Shown in pieces: positions 61,769 to 64,000 of a DNA stretch of 64,000 nucleotides. The notes below the pieces were generated by a model. It did not search any database, was not told where the DNA came from, and was given only the letters and a program-made list of their open reading frames with translations. Where the stretch lies: positions 1 to 64,000 of the forward strand of contig NZ_VOUX01000002.1 of NCBI RefSeq assembly GCF_008011855.1, given 5' to 3'. How positions within the stretch are numbered: position 1 is the first letter of the stretch; each line of letters opens with the position of its first letter. The position numbers were made by a program, and so were the translations under genes. The stretch is from Serratia bockelmannii (GTDB lineage Bacteria > Pseudomonadota > Gammaproteobacteria > Enterobacterales > Enterobacteriaceae).

Positions 61769-64000
61769 ATGACCAAATACAGCCTGCGTGCGCGCATGAT
61801 GATCCTGATTCTGGCCCCGACCTTGCTGATTGGTTTGCTGCTCAGCACCTTCTTCGTGGTGCACCGCTATAACGAGCTGCAGGAGCAATTGGTCGACGCC
61901 GGCGCCAGCATCATCGAGCCGCTGGCGGTGGCCAGCGAGTACGGCATGACGTTCCGCAGCCGCGAATCGGTCAGGCAGTTGGTCAGCCTGTTGCACCGCC
62001 GCCATTCGGACATCGTGCGTTCGATCACCGTGTTCGATGCGCAGAACAATTTGTTCGTCACCTCCAATTATCACCACAACTTCGCCCAGCTGCAGCTGCC
62101 GAAAGGCGTGCCGTTGCCCACCGAACTGATGCTCACCCGGCGCGGCGATTCGCTGATCCTGCGCACGCCGATCCTGTCGGAAAATCAGTATCCGGATGAA
62201 ACCGCCGACGGCGGCAGCCACCCCGACAACAACCTGGGCTATGTGGCGATCGAGCTGGATCTGCAGTCGGTGCGGCTGCAGCAGTATAAAGAGGTGTTCG
62301 TCTCCACCCTGCTGCTGCTGCTGTGCATGTGCATCGCCATCCTGTTCGCTTACCGCCTGATGCGCGACGTGACCGGCCCGATCCGCAACATGGTGAACAC
62401 CGTCGATCGCATTCGCCGCGGCCAGCTCGACAGCCGCGTGGAGGGCTACATGCTCGGCGAGCTGCACATGCTGAAGAACGGCATCAACTCGATGGCGATG
62501 TCGCTCACCGCCTATCACGAAGAGATGCAGCAGAACATCGATCAGGCCACGTCCGACCTGCGTGAAACGCTGGAGCAGATGGAGATCCAGAACGTCGAGC
62601 TGGATTTGGCGAAAAAACGCGCGCAGGAGGCGGCGCGCATCAAGTCCGAATTCCTGGCCAACATGTCGCACGAGCTGCGTACCCCGCTCAACGGCGTGAT
62701 CGGTTTTACCCGCCAGATGCTGAAAACCGATCTGAGCGCAACCCAAACCGATTATTTGCAGACCATCGAACGCTCGGCCAACAACCTGCTGACCATCATC
62801 AATGACGTGCTGGACTTCTCCAAGCTGGAGGCCGGCAAGCTGGTGCTGGAGCATATTCCGTTCGCCCTGCGCGAAACGCTGGACGAAGTGGTGGTGCTGC
62901 TGGCCCCCAGCGCCCACGACAAAGGGCTGGAGCTGACGCTGGATGTGCACAACGACGTGCCGGAGCAGGTGATCGGCGACTCGCTGCGCCTGCAGCAAAT
63001 CATCACCAACCTGCTGGGGAACGCCATCAAGTTCACCGAAACCGGCAATATCGATATCCGCGTCGAGCTGCGCAAACAGCTGGATCGCCGGGTGGAAGTG
63101 GAAGTGCAGATCCACGACACCGGCATCGGCATCTCCGAACGCCAGCAGTCGCAGCTGTTCCAGGCATTCCGTCAGGCAGACGCCAGCATCTCCCGCCGCC
63201 ACGGCGGCACCGGGCTAGGGTTGGTGATCACGCAAAAGCTGGTGAAGGAGATGGGCGGCGACATCTGCTTCCACAGCCAGCTGAATCGCGGCTCGACCTT
63301 CTGGTTCCACATCACGCTGGATCTGAACGAGGGCATGCTGTCGCTGGCGCCAAGCCTGCCGGATCTTAACGGCAAAACGCTGGCCTATATCGAGTCCAAC
63401 CCGACGGCGGCGCAGGCAACGCTCAACATGCTCAGCGTCACGCAGCTGGTGATCACCCACTCGCCGACGCTGGGCCAGCTGCCGTCAGGCCATTACGATT
63501 TCCTGCTGGCCGGCGTGCCGATCCCGTTCCGCGACAACATGGCGCAACATCAGGACAAATTGTTGGCCTCGCTGAAGCTGGCCGATCGGGTGATTCTGGC
63601 GCTGCCGTGCCAGGCGCAGATCGACGCCGAACTGCTCAAGCAACAAGGTGCGCTTGGCTGCCTGATCAAGCCTATCACCAGCACGCGTCTGTTCCCGCTG
63701 CTGAGAATGGAAACGCCCGATCGGCTCGCCGCCCCGCCTGAGCGCAAACGTCTGCCGCTGACGGTGATGGCGGTCGACGACAACCCGGCCAACCTGAAGC
63801 TGATCGGCACGCTGCTGGGCGAACAGGTGGAAAAAACGCTGCTGTGCGAGAGCGGTGAGGAAGCGCTGGCGCTGGCGCGCAACAACGTGCTGGATCTGAT
63901 CCTGATGGACATTCAAATGCCGAAGATGGACGGCATTCACGCCAGCGAACTGATCCGCCAACTGCCGCACCACAACTCTACGCCGATCGTCGCCGTCACT
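61769..64000 (+). CDS. barA: hybrid sensor histidine kinase BarA (partial, cut by window end)
   Basis: BarA starts the BarA/UvrY cascade that drives Csr sRNAs and so opposes CsrA. 744 residues of about 920 are visible. Two membrane helices bracket a periplasmic sensor (residues about 10-32 and 175-195), a HAMP domain follows, then the kinase with His301 in [16 protein letters not shown] box ([12 protein letters not shown]) and G boxes (DTGIGIS, GGTGLGL), and the receiver with phospho-acceptor Asp714 in [12 protein letters not shown]. The HPt domain is beyond the window. The frame is open to the last base. Position beside rlmD is as in E. coli. csrA, its indirect target, is at the other end of the window. 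Confidence 0.96.
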   Translation, partial: MTKYSLRARMMILILAPTLLIGLLLSTFFVVHRYNELQEQLVDAGASIIEPLAVASEYGMTFRSRESVRQLVSLLHRRHSDIVRSITVFDAQNNLFVTSNYHHNFAQLQLPKGVPLPTELMLTRRGDSLILRTPILSENQYPDETADGGSHPDNNLGYVAIELDLQSVRLQQYKEVFVSTLLLLLCMCIAILFAYRLMRDVTGPIRNMVNTVDRIRRGQLDSRVEGYMLGELHMLKNGINSMAMSLTAYHEEMQQNIDQATSDLRETLEQMEIQNVELDLAKKRAQEAARIKSEFLANMSHELRTPLNGVIGFTRQMLKTDLSATQTDYLQTIERSANNLLTIINDVLDFSKLEAGKLVLEHIPFALRETLDEVVVLLAPSAHDKGLELTLDVHNDVPEQVIGDSLRLQQIITNLLGNAIKFTETGNIDIRVELRKQLDRRVEVEVQIHDTGIGISERQQSQLFQAFRQADASISRRHGGTGLGLVITQKLVKEMGGDICFHSQLNRGSTFWFHITLDLNEGMLSLAPSLPDLNGKTLAYIESNPTAAQATLNMLSVTQLVITHSPTLGQLPSGHYDFLLAGVPIPFRDNMAQHQDKLLASLKLADRVILALPCQAQIDAELLKQQGALGCLIKPITSTRLFPLLRMETPDRLAAPPERKRLPLTVMAVDDNPANLKLIGTLLGEQVEKTLLCESGEEALALARNNVLDLILMDIQMPKMDGIHASELIRQLPHHNSTPIVAVT

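Overview
The window reads as a chromosomal segment of a GC-rich enterobacterium, most likely a Serratia of the S. marcescens type. Three things point there: protein sequences very close to Escherichia coli but consistently diverged, E. coli-like order of the housekeeping genes with both ends recognisable (argV-type tRNAs/serV/csrA at one end, barA at the other), and Serratia-style accessory blocks (a chitobiose operon with a GH1 enzyme, cysG fused to the cysDNC operon, a hut gene pair). The species call is inference from content; no marker was compared by database search. No prophage, insertion sequence or CRISPR array was seen.

Layout. 1-0.6 kb: tRNA-Arg(ACG) repeats plus tRNA-Ser(GCT), read on the minus strand from a stable-RNA promoter near 0.65 kb. 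0.9-6.3 kb: csrA, alaS, recX, recA (with LexA box) and pncC. 6.5-17.1 kb is accessory: an MFS exporter with an acidic tail, the chitobiose operon (chbB, chbC, a GH1 phospho-glucosidase, chbR, chbG), then a LysR regulator divergent from an SDR, an aldo/keto reductase and a secreted SMP-30-like protein. 17.4-28.6 kb is the conserved mutS / rpoS-nlpD-pcm-surE / truD-ispF-ispD-ftsB block, interrupted between surE and truD by a lone plus-strand gene for a cysteine-free, probably type-I-secreted protein. 29-31.3 kb: an inserted polar amino-acid ABC transporter. 31.4-44 kb: sulfate assimilation (ygbE, cysC, cysN, cysD, cysG, iap, cysH, cysI, cysJ) and queuosine genes queD and queE with a GNAT gene. 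44.2-50.7 kb: an MFS aromatic-acid-type symporter followed by hutU, hutH and an APC permease. 50.7-53.6 kb: methionine gamma-lyase with a DUF1641/SQR-like pair. 53.8-64 kb: eno, pyrG, mazG, relA, rlmD and the start of barA, cut off by the window end.

How the genes work together. CysC/N/D/H/I/J carry sulfate through APS and PAPS to sulfite and sulfide, and CysG makes the siroheme that CysI needs. The sulfur-amino-acid lyase and SQR-like protein 10 kb away may handle the opposite, thiol- or sulfide-releasing direction. The chb genes import and cleave chitobiose, fitting a chitin-degrading lifestyle. The hut genes turn histidine into imidazolone propionate with a dedicated permease; the remaining hut genes (hutI, hutG, hutC) are not in the window. 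Palindromes of one type precede both hutU and the upstream MFS gene, suggesting that the MFS gene belongs to the same regulon.

The most interesting non-routine points are the secreted-protein gene wedged into the surE-truD junction, the chb operon without an EIIA gene, the shared HutC-like operator, the sulfur island, and a 19-base tRNA 3' remnant followed by stacked palindromes in the tRNA-Arg array. I saw nothing that I would call a clearly new molecular system.
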